Shown piece by piece: positions 27,309-36,829 of a stretch of DNA of 61,525 bases. The stretch spans positions 1-61,525 of the forward strand of contig JAKAVA010000027.1 in NCBI GenBank assembly GCA_021827645.1. Direction: 5' to 3'. Both the position numbers and the translations under genes were made by a program. Source of the DNA: Planctomycetota bacterium (GTDB lineage: Bacteria; Planctomycetota; Phycisphaerae; WQYP01). A model generated the notes under the pieces. That model had not been told where the DNA came from and searched no databases. It saw only the letters and a list, made by a program, of their open reading frames with translations. Numbering within the stretch: position 1 is the stretch's first letter; each line of letters opens with the position of its first letter.

Positions 27309-28910
27309 TTAATGGTTATCCGCGGCCGCCGGCTTCGGAGTGCTCCGCAGCTCTTCATCGTGAATCAGTCGGTATTCCAGGGCATCGACCAGCGCCTGCC
27401 AGCTTGCTTCAATAATATTTTCCGATACGCCGACGGTACCGAAGATACCCTCCGGCGACCGGAACTGGATCACCACACGCACTTTGGCGGCTGACTCCGC
27501 CCCCGCGTTGACCACCCTGACTTTGTAATCAATCAGATGCAGTTGGGCAATGGCGGGATAGATGGGTTCCAGCGCCCGACGCAGGGCTCCATCCAGAGCA
27601 TTGATCGGGCCGTCACCCTCAGCCGATGAGTGTATCTGCTGCCCCTTGGCGGTAAGTGCGAGCGTCGCCTTGGTTACCGGGGGTGCATCCGCCGCCCGCG
27701 ATACCGCGCAGCGATACGATTGCAGGTCAAAGAATTTCCGATATCTGCCGATCTGGCGTCGCAGAATCAATTCAAACGACCCTTCCGCCGCCTCGAACTG
27801 ATAACCGCCGGCCTCCAGCTCGTTGACCTGCTCCAATACCCGGCGCAGGGCGGTCCGGTCATGTTCAATATTAAATTTTCGCCCGGCTTTGGCGGCTACG
27901 TTTGAAATGCCCGAGAGTTCCGAAACCAGAATGCGCCGGGTATTACCCACCTCTCCCGGATCAATATGCTCATAAGAACTGGCCATTTTGTTAACCGCGT
28001 GCACGTGCATACCCCCCTTATGCGCAAAGGCACTGACGCCCACATAAGGTTGATTATTAACCGGATTCAGATTAGCCGTCTCAAATACAAAGCGCGACAC
28101 CTCGGTGAGATGCTTGAGCGAATCGGCCTCCAGACAATCGTATCCCAGTTTGAGCCGCAGGTTGGCAATTACCGTGGTCAGATCCACATTGCCGCATCGC
28201 TCACCGATCCCATTGATGGTGCCTTGAACCTGCATAGCCCCGGCGGTCACCGCGGCGAGCGCATTGGCAACCGCTAAACCGCTGTCGTTGTGCGGGTGCA
28301 TGCCCACCGGAATTCCGACCACAGCCATGGCATCTTTTACGCCGGATTGCACCTGCGACGGAAGCGTGCCTCCGTTGGTGTCGCACAGGCAGATCAGCAC
28401 CGCACCGGCCTGTGCGGCGGCCTTGATCGTCGCGAGAGCAAATTCGCGATTTGCCTTAAGACCGTCAAAAAAGTGTTCCGCATCGTAAATCACCTTTCGT
28501 CCACGCTTTGTGAGATATTCGATAGATTCGGCGATCATGGCAATATTTTCTTCAAGCGTAACACTCAGGACTTCCCGCGCGTGGATATCCCACGTTTTCC
28601 CGACGATCGTCACAGCCTCCGCCTCCGAGGCCAGCAGAGCGTTAAGACCGACATCTTCAGCGGCGGAAATTCCTTTTCGGCGCGTCATGCCGAACGCGGC
28701 CAGCCGACTGTGGTGAAGTGTAAGTTCTTTGGCCTGGGCAAAAAATGTTGCATCCTTGGGGTTGGAAAGGGGATACCCTCCCTCAATGTAATCCACGCCC
28801 AATTCGTCCAGGCGACGGCAAATTTGAAGTTTATCCTCGACTGAAAACGAAACCCCTTCTCCCTGGCTGCCGTCGCGTAGTGTGGTGTCATAGATTTCAA
28901 TGCGTTTCAT
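27309..28910 (-). CDS. cimA: Citramalate synthase
   Basis: The enzyme condenses pyruvate with acetyl-CoA to form citramalate, the entry to threonine-independent isoleucine synthesis. The 533 residues include the TIM-barrel motifs IYDTTLRDGSQGEGVSFS and GMHPHNDSGLAVANAL, with NGIGERCGNVDL after them, and a C-terminal regulatory domain of the LeuA type. Length and motifs fit the CimA branch (DTTLRDGSQGEG, EGGYPLSNPKD) better than isopropylmalate or homocitrate synthase. AAAAGG precedes ATG 28910. It sits head-to-tail upstream of valS. Confidence 0.92.
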   Translation of the reverse strand: MKRIEIYDTTLRDGSQGEGVSFSVEDKLQICRRLDELGVDYIEGGYPLSNPKDATFFAQAKELTLHHSRLAAFGMTRRKGISAAEDVGLNALLASEAEAVTIVGKTWDIHAREVLSVTLEENIAMIAESIEYLTKRGRKVIYDAEHFFDGLKANREFALATIKAAAQAGAVLICLCDTNGGTLPSQVQSGVKDAMAVVGIPVGMHPHNDSGLAVANALAAVTAGAMQVQGTINGIGERCGNVDLTTVIANLRLKLGYDCLEADSLKHLTEVSRFVFETANLNPVNNQPYVGVSAFAHKGGMHVHAVNKMASSYEHIDPGEVGNTRRILVSELSGISNVAAKAGRKFNIEHDRTALRRVLEQVNELEAGGYQFEAAEGSFELILRRQIGRYRKFFDLQSYRCAVSRAADAPPVTKATLALTAKGQQIHSSAEGDGPINALDGALRRALEPIYPAIAQLHLIDYKVRVVNAGAESAAKVRVVIQFRSPEGIFGTVGVSENIIEASWQALVDALEYRLIHDEELRSTPKPAAADNH

Positions 28911-29347
28911 AACATACGACCTTTTCGGATGTCATCCGATCATTTCTTTTTCATCATACGTGAAATTCCGCCGCCTGGCGATTGGGTGGGCAATTCCGGG
29001 TGGAATCGGCGTTTCCGGGGCTTCCGGGCGCCATGGCGAAGGAAACGATAGTCAGATCAGCCGACAATACCCGCGCGGACAGCGGGCGTGGTGTGGTTCA
29101 ACCCGCCTCGTCGCAGCCATGTTGTATCAGCCGCATCTGTCCGCACAAAACACCTCGGTAAAAATCACCTCTGAATGTTAATCCAAAAATCGGAAAAGGC
29201 AAGAAATGAAGTTTCGATTCGCGGAGTGCAAACGCTCGAGCGATCTTTTTACCGACCGAGCAACGGTTGGGGCCGTCTTCTCGATTCCAGGTCGAATTTA
29301 AGGGTGCCCACACGCCAGCCTTCCATCGGGACGCCGACATCACCGAT
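28911..29347. other. Non-coding gap between cimA and the prepilin-like gene
   Basis: About 440 bases. It must contain the promoter of cimA at the left and the end of the prepilin-like transcript at the right. No open frame with protein character and no RNA gene was recognised. Confidence 0.4.
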
Positions 29348-30607
29348 TTAATTGGGATTGTTGGGCCAATAGAAGTACCATCCGGTCCAGATTGCGTTAA
29401 AGTCGTTAGCCCAAGCTCGCGGATCTCCGGACTGAAAATGCACCTCGCCGATGCCATTGGGGCTTGGGGAAGGAACGTGTGCTTCGGCCCAATCGGCATT
29501 GGTAAGGGTGTTGGAGGCTTGATTCTGTGAATTGTAAAAGGTTGGATCATTTACGCCCTGTACCGAACCGTCGGCATGAAGAATATTTTCATAAGCGGGG
29601 GCATGGGGGTTGGAATAGTGCGGATGGTTGATAAGATAGAGATTCCCCTGCATGCTGCCACCGCCCCATGCCACCGCGTCGGTGCACAGAATGTCGCCGG
29701 GCGGGTCGTTTGTCGTGGCGGCGGGCTGGTTAATGTGATTTCCCCAGACGGGGTAGATGCTTCCGTTGAATCCGCTGCTCAGACCGATTCCGTTCGGAAA
29801 ACCGCCTCCACCGTATTGAGTGAAACTATCGAGCGATCGCAACGTCGCTCCCCCGACATAGTCATAGGTGGTCATGATGAAATAACCCCATTGATAGAGT
29901 TGCTCACCCGCAAAGAGGTCCTGGGTAAACGGACAGCTTGGGCATATCATCCAAGGAGCGAGATACATCTGCTGCGGACCACGAAAAGCCGCCGGGACAC
30001 TCGCATAAACTCCAAGTTCCGTGGGGTCCCATGAGTACTCATAAGGAACTTTTAACCCACCACGGGCACTGGCGATGGCCGTCCCATCTGAGGCGTACTG
30101 CGTAAATTGCCCGGTTCCACCATATTCAAGAAAATCGGAGTAGGGAGTACCGAAGCGTTCAGATTCCGAATTAAAATTGGTACTATTATTATTCACATTG
30201 TCATTGTTGAGAAGCATGGGAAACTGCGTGCCCGTTTCGGCACTGTCGTACGGTGGACTCGAATATTTGCCGTAGTTGGCCTGAGTGGGATTGGCATCTT
30301 CCTGATCCAGTATCTGTTTATACCATCCGGCGTCCTGCTGCATGAGTAAGGTTGCAACCTGCGCCCCTCGGGGCGTCTGTGAAGCTTCTCCATAACCGTA
30401 TGCCGCCGGAAAATGTCCCTTGTGATTGACCGCAAATCCCAGGCATGCCGCACCCCAGGTCTTCATATTGGCTGAACATTGAATGCGGTTCGCCAGTTCA
30501 CGCGCCATTCGGAGCGATGGGAGAAGAACAGAGATAAGCACCGCAAGAATGGCCGTGACCGTAATGATCTCAACCAACGTAAATGCACGTCGAACATTAT
30601 TCCCCAT
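29348..30607 (-). CDS. Prepilin-type N-terminal cleavage domain protein, planctomycete type
   Basis: The 419-residue protein starts with a type IV-prepilin-like leader and helix: MGNNVRRAFTLVEIITVTAI, with cleavage expected before the Phe and the usual Glu at +5. The long remainder is Asn-, Gly- and Tyr-rich, and contains CPSCPF and, near residue 340, ENILHADGSVQG. It is related to the H-X9-DG proteins that planctomycetes carry in large numbers. These are probably secreted or surface pseudopilins; their function is unknown. ATG 30607 places the leader at the N-terminus; the frame is open 41 codons upstream. It lies 182 bases downstream of aroC. Confidence 0.85.
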   Translation of the reverse strand: MGNNVRRAFTLVEIITVTAILAVLISVLLPSLRMARELANRIQCSANMKTWGAACLGFAVNHKGHFPAAYGYGEASQTPRGAQVATLLMQQDAGWYKQILDQEDANPTQANYGKYSSPPYDSAETGTQFPMLLNNDNVNNNSTNFNSESERFGTPYSDFLEYGGTGQFTQYASDGTAIASARGGLKVPYEYSWDPTELGVYASVPAAFRGPQQMYLAPWMICPSCPFTQDLFAGEQLYQWGYFIMTTYDYVGGATLRSLDSFTQYGGGGFPNGIGLSSGFNGSIYPVWGNHINQPAATTNDPPGDILCTDAVAWGGGSMQGNLYLINHPHYSNPHAPAYENILHADGSVQGVNDPTFYNSQNQASNTLTNADWAEAHVPSPSPNGIGEVHFQSGDPRAWANDFNAIWTGWYFYWPNNPN

Positions 30608-30789
30608 GAGACGCCCCAACACGGCAACCAGCCATTGAGCGCAGGCACTGACGCCTCTCTCACCTGACCTCATCGGAAATACCAGAATTAGTGTCCAGTG
30701 ATAACAAGAAAAGGGACGCAGGAAACACATCTCGGACGGACGACGCTTATGTGGCGTCCGTATTCGGCCAGATGAGCAGCCCGATAGGA

Positions 30790-31950
30790 TTATTGGCCCA
30801 GAGATGCGGCGACGGCGAGATAGTTCTGATAATTATGGAGCATCTCCATCATCGAATCGCCGCCGAATTTTTCCACCATACTGCGGGCAATTTCAAATGC
30901 GACGACATTTTCCACAACGACACCGGCTGCCGGCACAGCACAGACATCGCTGCGCTCGTAATCCGCCTTATCCGCCTGTTTGGTGTTGAGATCAACACTC
31001 GGCATAGGCTTTTTAAGCAAGGTGCTGATGGGCTTCATCGCCGCGCGAACGACCACCGGCTGGCCGTTGGTCATCCCCCCCTCAAGTCCTCCCGCGTGAT
31101 TCGTCGGACGCGTAAAGCCGAGGCAGGGCGTGCGGCGCAATTGTGGATCGAATTCAATGGGATCGTGCACTTCCGAACCCGGAAGCATGGCGGCCTGAAA
31201 TCCAAGCCCGATCTCCACACCCTTGATTGCCTGAATCCCCATCACTTCTGCAGCGATGCGGCTATCAAGTTTCATATCCCAGTGGGCGCAGCTCCCAAGC
31301 CCAACGGGGCAACCGTACACACGTGTTTCTACGATGCCGCCGAGGGTATCACCCTGAATTTTGGCCTCGCGGATGGCTTCGATCATCCGATCACCGGCTG
31401 CCTTGTCGGGACAATAAACTTCGCTGGCCAGCGTACCGGTTAATAATGCTTCGGGAGTGGCGGAGGCGCTGATATTGGCGGCCGCCGGTCCGATGCGCGT
31501 CACAAACCCCACGACTTGAATTTCAAATGCCCGCAGCAGACATTTGGCAAGCGCACCGACAGCCACACGGTTGGCGGTTTCACGCGCACTGGCGCGTTCG
31601 AGCGTTTCCCGGCAATCGGTGCTGAGCCATTTGGCGGCGCCGGCAAGATCGGCATGGCCGGGACGCGGTTTGACCAGAGCGGGTGTTTCATCGAGGCGTG
31701 AATCTCGATTTTTTATTTCGATGGTGACGGGCGATCCGATGGTCCGACCGCGCCGCACGCCCGTGAGAAAGGTCACGGTGTCCGTTTCAATCTTCTGGCG
31801 ACCACCGCGGCCATAGCCCCCCTGCCGGCGCCGGAGTTCGCCGTTGATCAAATCCAGATCAAGCTCAAGCCCTGCGGGGAGGCCTTCAATGATGCTGACC
31901 AGCGCGGGACCGTGCGATTCGCCCGCCGTGCGGTATGTCAATGTCGCCAT
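30790..31950 (-). CDS. aroC: Chorismate synthase
   Basis: This is the last shikimate-pathway step: 5-enolpyruvylshikimate-3-phosphate to chorismate, using reduced flavin. The 386 residues include YRTAGESHGPALVSIIEGLP at the start, RRRQGGYGRGGRQ, ERASARETANRVAVGALAK and FTRPTNHAGGLEGGMTNGQP, all FMN- or substrate-site motifs of AroC. The length is typical. TAGGAAC precedes ATG 31950. It is divergent from the SRP RNA gene; no other aro gene is in the window. Confidence 0.97.
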   Translation of the reverse strand: MATLTYRTAGESHGPALVSIIEGLPAGLELDLDLINGELRRRQGGYGRGGRQKIETDTVTFLTGVRRGRTIGSPVTIEIKNRDSRLDETPALVKPRPGHADLAGAAKWLSTDCRETLERASARETANRVAVGALAKCLLRAFEIQVVGFVTRIGPAAANISASATPEALLTGTLASEVYCPDKAAGDRMIEAIREAKIQGDTLGGIVETRVYGCPVGLGSCAHWDMKLDSRIAAEVMGIQAIKGVEIGLGFQAAMLPGSEVHDPIEFDPQLRRTPCLGFTRPTNHAGGLEGGMTNGQPVVVRAAMKPISTLLKKPMPSVDLNTKQADKADYERSDVCAVPAAGVVVENVVAFEIARSMVEKFGGDSMMEMLHNYQNYLAVAASLGQ

Positions 31951-32092
31951 GGGTTAGTTCCTACTCATTGAGGTGTTGTTGTCGTACCATCCATCTCGGC
32001 CTGTCGGACTTCGCCGATCACCCGGGAATGCAACGCAGTTTCGCAGGTGGAGCGGCTGCCGGTTATCGAGTACACTCATAGGCATAAGGCTT

Positions 32093-32202
32093 CGGTCATG
32101 GTCGGGCCCGATGCACGGGTCGGCTGTGAACCTGGTCAGGTCCGGAAGGAAGCAGCCATAAGCTTGCTCGGTCCGGTGCCGTCGGTCGCCCGACCGTGAC
32201 CG
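32093..32202 (+). ncRNA. ffs: Signal recognition particle RNA (4.5S, small bacterial type)
   Basis: The apical loop signature GGTCAGGTCCGGAAGGAAGC lies at about 32134-32153 and includes the GGAA tetraloop and the asymmetric internal loop bound by Ffh. The ends pair: GGTCATGGTCGGGC at 32094-32107 with GCCCGACCGTGACC at 32188-32201, with one A-C mismatch. That gives a single long hairpin of about 110 bases, so it is the short form without an Alu domain. TACACT at 32071-32076 could be its -10 box. It converges with pgi and diverges from aroC. Confidence 0.93.
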
Positions 32203-32278
32203 CAGCCTTTCCGTCATTCCGAACGGGCCAGTCAACCGCCAACGCACGCCGCCGTTGAGTTTCATCCCAGCTCCGCCA

Positions 32279-33904
32279 TTAAGCTTCAAGGCTAAATACA
32301 CTTTCCGTCACATCGGCCTCATCGCTTCCGGCAGCCATCATCACTTTACGGTCCCGATTAGCCGCCAGACGGCGCAGAATGTGGAAGACCGCTTCCGCCT
32401 TTGCGCCTTCGCCGATGGCAGCGGCGATCTGCTCCGCGGTTCCGCGACCGCCCGATTTGAGATGCGCCAGCACCTTGACCTGCAGGGCGATGACCGCTGA
32501 CGCGGCCTTTTTACCGGCTTCAACTCCGGGCTGATGGTAGGCATTGATGTTGATCAACTCGGCGTACAGTCCGACCGCTCTTTCGAATACGGCAATCAAC
32601 ACGCCGACGGCACGGGGAGTGACCTCATCAATGGTGATGGTGACGCTTTCGCGTCCGTTTTCGTGCAGCGCCGAGCGGGTTCCCTGCAGAAAGCCGGAAA
32701 GATAGTCGCCGCAGCGGATGCCCGGTTCCACTTCTACCGCCTCGGCGACCGAGCCGTCGCGTTCCAGTGAAGAGGATTTGAGCACCTCGATGAACGTAAC
32801 GAAGAAATTATTAATACCCTCGCGCAACTGCTGCACATAGGCATGCTGATCGGTTGAACCCTTGTTGCCATAAACAGCGATGCCCTGATGCACCTCGCGC
32901 CGGTCGCGGTCAAACTGTTTGCCGAGCGATTCCATGACGAGTTGCTGGAGATATTTGCTCAGGAGCAACAAACGATCTTTATAGGGCAGGATGACCATAT
33001 CTTTCAGGCCGCGGCCGCCGCCGATGTAATACCACATGAGAGCGAGCATGGCGGCGGGATTTTCGCGGATGTCCGGTTTACGGGTGACGGCATCGGCATC
33101 CTTGGCGCCCTTGAGCATTTCGTCAATGGAAATTCCCTGAAGGGCTGCGGGAAGCAATCCCACTGCGGAAAGTTCACTGGTTCGGCCGCCAACCCAATCC
33201 CACATCGGGAATCGTTGGAGCCAATTCTGCGACTGCGCATGGCGGTCAAGTTCGCTTCCAGCGCCGGTGACGGCAACGGCGTGGCGGCCGAAATCGAGGC
33301 CCTTGGAGGTGTAGGCCGCTTGGGCGATCAGCATGCCATTGCGCGTTTCCTTGGTTCCGCCCGACTTACTGATGACAACGGTGAGCGTACGCGGGAGAGA
33401 TTTTCCGATTTTCTCCAGTACACGATCCATGCCGTCCGGATCGGTGTTATCGAAGAAGTGCATGGTCATACGGTCTTTGGAACTGCCCAGCGCTTCGGAG
33501 ACAAATTGCGGGCCCAGGGCCGAGCCGCCGATGCCGATGATCAAGGCGTCGGTAAATTTTTTTCCATTTTGGGCTTTGATATCACCGCGGCGGAGTTTTT
33601 TTACAAATGCCTTGATGGCCTCAATATTGGCCTCAATTTCTGCCGCAATCTCAGATGACGGAGCACGCTTGGTGTTCCGCAGCCAATAATGCCCCACCAT
33701 GCGATTTTCGTCAGTGTTGGCGATGGCGCCGTTTTCGAGTTCGGTCATGGCGGCAAAGGCACCGCGCAGGGCGGGCTTCATCTCGGATAGAAATTCATCC
33801 GAAAAGTTCATGCGACTCACATCCAGCGACAGGCCGATCCGAGGGCAGTCCACCAGATGCGTTTTATATCGAGTCCAGAGAGCTTCGGGTGAGTGAGCGT
33901 TCAT
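32279..33904 (-). CDS. pgi: Glucose-6-phosphate isomerase
   Basis: The enzyme interconverts glucose-6-phosphate and fructose-6-phosphate. The 541-residue protein has the sugar-isomerase folds with [50 protein letters not shown] and the catalytic stretch around [15 protein letters not shown]. The last 65 or so residues ([20 protein letters not shown] onward) look like a winged-helix extension, which I recall from cyanobacterial-type Pgi; it may be regulatory. ATG 33904 has AAGGAG five bases upstream; an in-frame TTG lies five codons further up. It is the last gene of a long minus-strand block, 84 bases after the ketosynthase gene. Confidence 0.93.
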   Translation of the reverse strand: MNAHSPEALWTRYKTHLVDCPRIGLSLDVSRMNFSDEFLSEMKPALRGAFAAMTELENGAIANTDENRMVGHYWLRNTKRAPSSEIAAEIEANIEAIKAFVKKLRRGDIKAQNGKKFTDALIIGIGGSALGPQFVSEALGSSKDRMTMHFFDNTDPDGMDRVLEKIGKSLPRTLTVVISKSGGTKETRNGMLIAQAAYTSKGLDFGRHAVAVTGAGSELDRHAQSQNWLQRFPMWDWVGGRTSELSAVGLLPAALQGISIDEMLKGAKDADAVTRKPDIRENPAAMLALMWYYIGGGRGLKDMVILPYKDRLLLLSKYLQQLVMESLGKQFDRDRREVHQGIAVYGNKGSTDQHAYVQQLREGINNFFVTFIEVLKSSSLERDGSVAEAVEVEPGIRCGDYLSGFLQGTRSALHENGRESVTITIDEVTPRAVGVLIAVFERAVGLYAELININAYHQPGVEAGKKAASAVIALQVKVLAHLKSGGRGTAEQIAAAIGEGAKAEAVFHILRRLAANRDRKVMMAAGSDEADVTESVFSLEA

Positions 33905-33988
33905 TACAATCTCCTTCAATTTACTTTTCCCTGCCCCGTCCGGGCATCGTCACCATGGATTCTCCAACCAATGTACCTCAGCCATTGT

Positions 33989-35296
33989 TCATGGCCGATA
34001 TCGCCTGATGATAAGGGTATCATTCTGTCCGCCAAAGCCGAAGCTGTTCGACATGACGGCATCGACGCGGGCGGGACGCGGTTCATTGGGCACATAGTCC
34101 AGGTCACACTCCGGATCGGGAACACTGTAATTCGCCGTGGGCGGCAGGATCTGATCGCGCAGGGTCAGCACGCAGGTGACGGCCTCAACGGCCCCGGCGG
34201 CGGCAATCAGGTGCCCCATCATACTTTTAATACTGCTGATCGGCACCCTCCCGGCATGCGAACCGAAAGCCGCCTTGATGGCGTGCGTTTCCGTGGAATC
34301 GTTTTCTTTGGTGCCTGTGCCGTGGGCGTTAATGTAGTCGATATCCCCGGGTGTGAGCCCTGCATCTTTCAACGCTTCGTTAATGGCCATGACCGCGCCA
34401 CGCCCCTCGGGATGCTGATCGGTCACGCGGTAGGCGTCGGCGGAACTTCCGTAACCGACGACTTCGGCCAGGATCGGGGCGCTGCGCGAGAGGGCATGCT
34501 GAAGATTTTCAAGAATTAATACACCCGCGCCTTCACCGATGACAAATCCACTGCGGGTGGCATCAAACGGGCGGCAGGCGCGACGCGGGTCATCGTTGAG
34601 GGTTGACAGGGCGGTAAGGCGATTAAAACCCGTCACGCCGAAGGGATGAATCATGGAATGGGCACCGCCGGAGATCATGATGGAGGCGTCGCCGCGACGA
34701 ATGATCTCGGTGGCCTCTCCGAGCGCCTGCGTGGAGGCGGCGCAGGCCGTGAGGCAATTGAGCGCCGGTCCGCGGGCGTTGAATTCCATGCTCAGATGAT
34801 TGATGGGAAGTGCCGGTTCCTGCTCAATTTCCGCCAGAGCGTTAAATGATTTCAGGGCATCGCGGCCCCATCCGGCCATATCGAGGGTGTCGGCGTCCCG
34901 TTTCCAGTTGGCGATGGCAGTGCGGGTGAAGGTGGAAAAATCAAGCGATCCTTCGCCGCTGCCCAGATAAGCGCCGATATCATACGGATTGAGTTTTTTA
35001 TGTTCCGGCGTGCCGGGCTCGGGCAGTGCCGCCTGAGCCCACGCTTGGTGGGCTGCATCCAACGCGAAACCGGTGGCACGAGAGATTCGGCTGTGTTTGC
35101 CGGAGGCCGCGATTTTATCAGGAACGTGATAATCCTTTACTTCCGCTGCGAATGTCGTCGGAAAGGCACGGGCGTCAAAATTGCGGATGGGTGCCACACC
35201 GCTTTCGCCGGCTAGCAATCGACGCCAGACGCTCTCAATATCGCATCCCAGCGGCGTTACCCACCCCATTCCCGTTATCACGACACGATGTCGCAT
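33989..35296 (-). CDS. Beta-ketoacyl-ACP synthase II-like (catalytic KS, KS-alpha partner)
   Basis: The 435-residue thiolase-fold protein catalyses decarboxylative condensation of acyl and malonyl-ACP. It keeps the full triad: Cys 185 in NCLTACAASTQ, His 325 in NAHGTGTKEND and His 362 in MMGHLIAAAGAVEAV. It starts VVITGMGWVTPLG and ends SFGFGGQNDTLI, as in FabF. Its ATG lies one base after the stop of the Cys-less ketosynthase upstream, so the two are translated together and probably form a heterodimer. No ACP, malonyltransferase or ketoreductase gene is adjacent, so the product is unknown. Confidence 0.9.
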   Translation of the reverse strand: MRHRVVITGMGWVTPLGCDIESVWRRLLAGESGVAPIRNFDARAFPTTFAAEVKDYHVPDKIAASGKHSRISRATGFALDAAHQAWAQAALPEPGTPEHKKLNPYDIGAYLGSGEGSLDFSTFTRTAIANWKRDADTLDMAGWGRDALKSFNALAEIEQEPALPINHLSMEFNARGPALNCLTACAASTQALGEATEIIRRGDASIMISGGAHSMIHPFGVTGFNRLTALSTLNDDPRRACRPFDATRSGFVIGEGAGVLILENLQHALSRSAPILAEVVGYGSSADAYRVTDQHPEGRGAVMAINEALKDAGLTPGDIDYINAHGTGTKENDSTETHAIKAAFGSHAGRVPISSIKSMMGHLIAAAGAVEAVTCVLTLRDQILPPTANYSVPDPECDLDYVPNEPRPARVDAVMSNSFGFGGQNDTLIIRRYRP

Positions 35297-35297
35297 A

Positions 35298-36650
35298 CTA
35301 ATGTGCCTCCTGATATCGGCTCAATACGATGGCCGAGTGCTGTCCCGCCAGCGAACGCGCCAAGATCAGGACGTGAGCCAAATCTGCCGGGGTTTTGGGG
35401 CTTTTCACGACCGGTATATCGTGGAGCGGCTGATCGCAGTTGACGGTAGGACAGAGAATCTGCCGTTTCAGCATCTGAGCCGCCATGACCAGATCTATTG
35501 CCTGACTTGCCGCGCCAGCATCCCCAACGGCCCCGCGCGGCGTGGTCATCGGTGGAAGGGAACTGAAAACCGAGCTGATACCTGCAATATCGGATTGATC
35601 GAGCTGTGGCAAAGCACTGGCCGGCGGAAGCAGGGCGCTGACATCGTCGGGACGTAACTTGGCGCCAGCCAAGGCACGGCGGCAAACGTGAGCAAGCGGT
35701 TCACCCGCAGGATCCGCCTGCCCGAGTGGAAGAGCACTGGCGCATGAGGCCATACCTTTAATTTCGGCGTAAATATCAGCACCACGGCGACGCGCGTGTT
35801 CCAGTTCCTCGATCACCAGTACGCCCGCCCCTTCGGAAATGACCGTCCCCGAACACCGGGCGTCATACGGGCGACAGGCTGTGGCAGGATTCTCATTGCC
35901 GCTCTCAGTAAGCAGTTTGAGGAGCGTCCAGCGCATCAGGCCCATAGGATGCACCAGACTTTCGCCTCCGCCCACGAGCGCCACATCCGCCTGATCGCGC
36001 TGGATGGTCCGGCACGCTTCGGAAAGAGCCAGGCCGGCTGATGCCTGTTGGCAGGTGATGGTGTTGGAAGGGCCGCGCGTATCGTGAATAATGCTCACAT
36101 GGCAGGAGAGCATATTCGGGAGATACTTAAGCAGCCAGAGAGGGGCGAGCGTATCCATTCCACTGGATTCGCTCGGATTGTCTGATTTTCCCCATCGGGC
36201 GAGATTGAGGGTATTGTCAGGATTGGCGGCACGAACCATCGCCTCGGTGAGTTCGTTGAGATCGGCACAGATCAAGCCGGCGCCAATGTTGCAGCCCACT
36301 CGTGACGGATCCGGCGCATACCAATTATCGGCAGGGGCTTTTCCGCCGCCGGATTCTAAGATTCCGCGTGTCGCCAAGCGGGCATCACGGACGGCGTTAT
36401 CCGCCGCAACAACTGCCAATTCAATGTCGCGAGCCATGATCTTGGTGGATTTTCGATAGCTTTTCGGGACGAAATCCGCAGTTTTGAAGGCGGGAACCGA
36501 TCCGGCAATGCGGCATGGAAACGATGAGGCGTCAAATGCCCCAATGGTATCCACTCCGCTGCGACCGGAATGGAAGGCATTAAATGAATCCGCAGCTGTT
36601 AATCCCAGAGGACTTACAGCGCCGATACCCGTAATCACAACGCGGCGCAT
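35298..36650 (-). CDS. Ketosynthase-like chain-length factor (KS-beta/CLF-like)
   Basis: The 450-residue protein has the ketosynthase fold (VVITGIGAVSPLG at the start, SEGAGVLVIEELEHARRRGA in the middle) but lacks the catalytic residues. The Cys position aligned with the neighbour's Cys 185 is Gln 201 within TITCQQASAG. The HGTGT motif is replaced by PPASALPQL, and the second His region reads PRGAVGDAGAASQ. Gln at the active site is the hallmark of chain-length factors of type II polyketide systems, which pair with a catalytic KS. Here the CLF-like gene comes first and the KS second, the reverse of the usual order. ATG 36650 is chosen by homology; TTG 36662 is closer to GAGGAG. Confidence 0.8.
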   Translation of the reverse strand: MRRVVITGIGAVSPLGLTAADSFNAFHSGRSGVDTIGAFDASSFPCRIAGSVPAFKTADFVPKSYRKSTKIMARDIELAVVAADNAVRDARLATRGILESGGGKAPADNWYAPDPSRVGCNIGAGLICADLNELTEAMVRAANPDNTLNLARWGKSDNPSESSGMDTLAPLWLLKYLPNMLSCHVSIIHDTRGPSNTITCQQASAGLALSEACRTIQRDQADVALVGGGESLVHPMGLMRWTLLKLLTESGNENPATACRPYDARCSGTVISEGAGVLVIEELEHARRRGADIYAEIKGMASCASALPLGQADPAGEPLAHVCRRALAGAKLRPDDVSALLPPASALPQLDQSDIAGISSVFSSLPPMTTPRGAVGDAGAASQAIDLVMAAQMLKRQILCPTVNCDQPLHDIPVVKSPKTPADLAHVLILARSLAGQHSAIVLSRYQEAH

Positions 36651-36829
36651 GGATATTTTCAATACTCCTCAACGGACCATTCCGGTGCGTTATTCTATGC
36701 CGATTGCCGCGGACTGTCATGCCGACTTTTCATGGTACCTCGATTGACTCTGTCAGCTTCGGACACAGCGTCCGGCACCCGGCTAATCCCCCGCGCGGGA
36801 TGATCCTGCATCGCGTGGCCGGTGGCTGT

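Noticed and set aside
26202..27494. Long open frame antisense to valS and the end of cimA
   Set aside because: It lies opposite well-supported genes, has no recognisable domain and is rich in His/Arg as expected for the reverse complement of GC-rich coding DNA.
29098..29550. Minus-strand frame overlapping the end of the prepilin-like gene
   Set aside because: Most of it is an out-of-frame shadow; the rest has no protein character.
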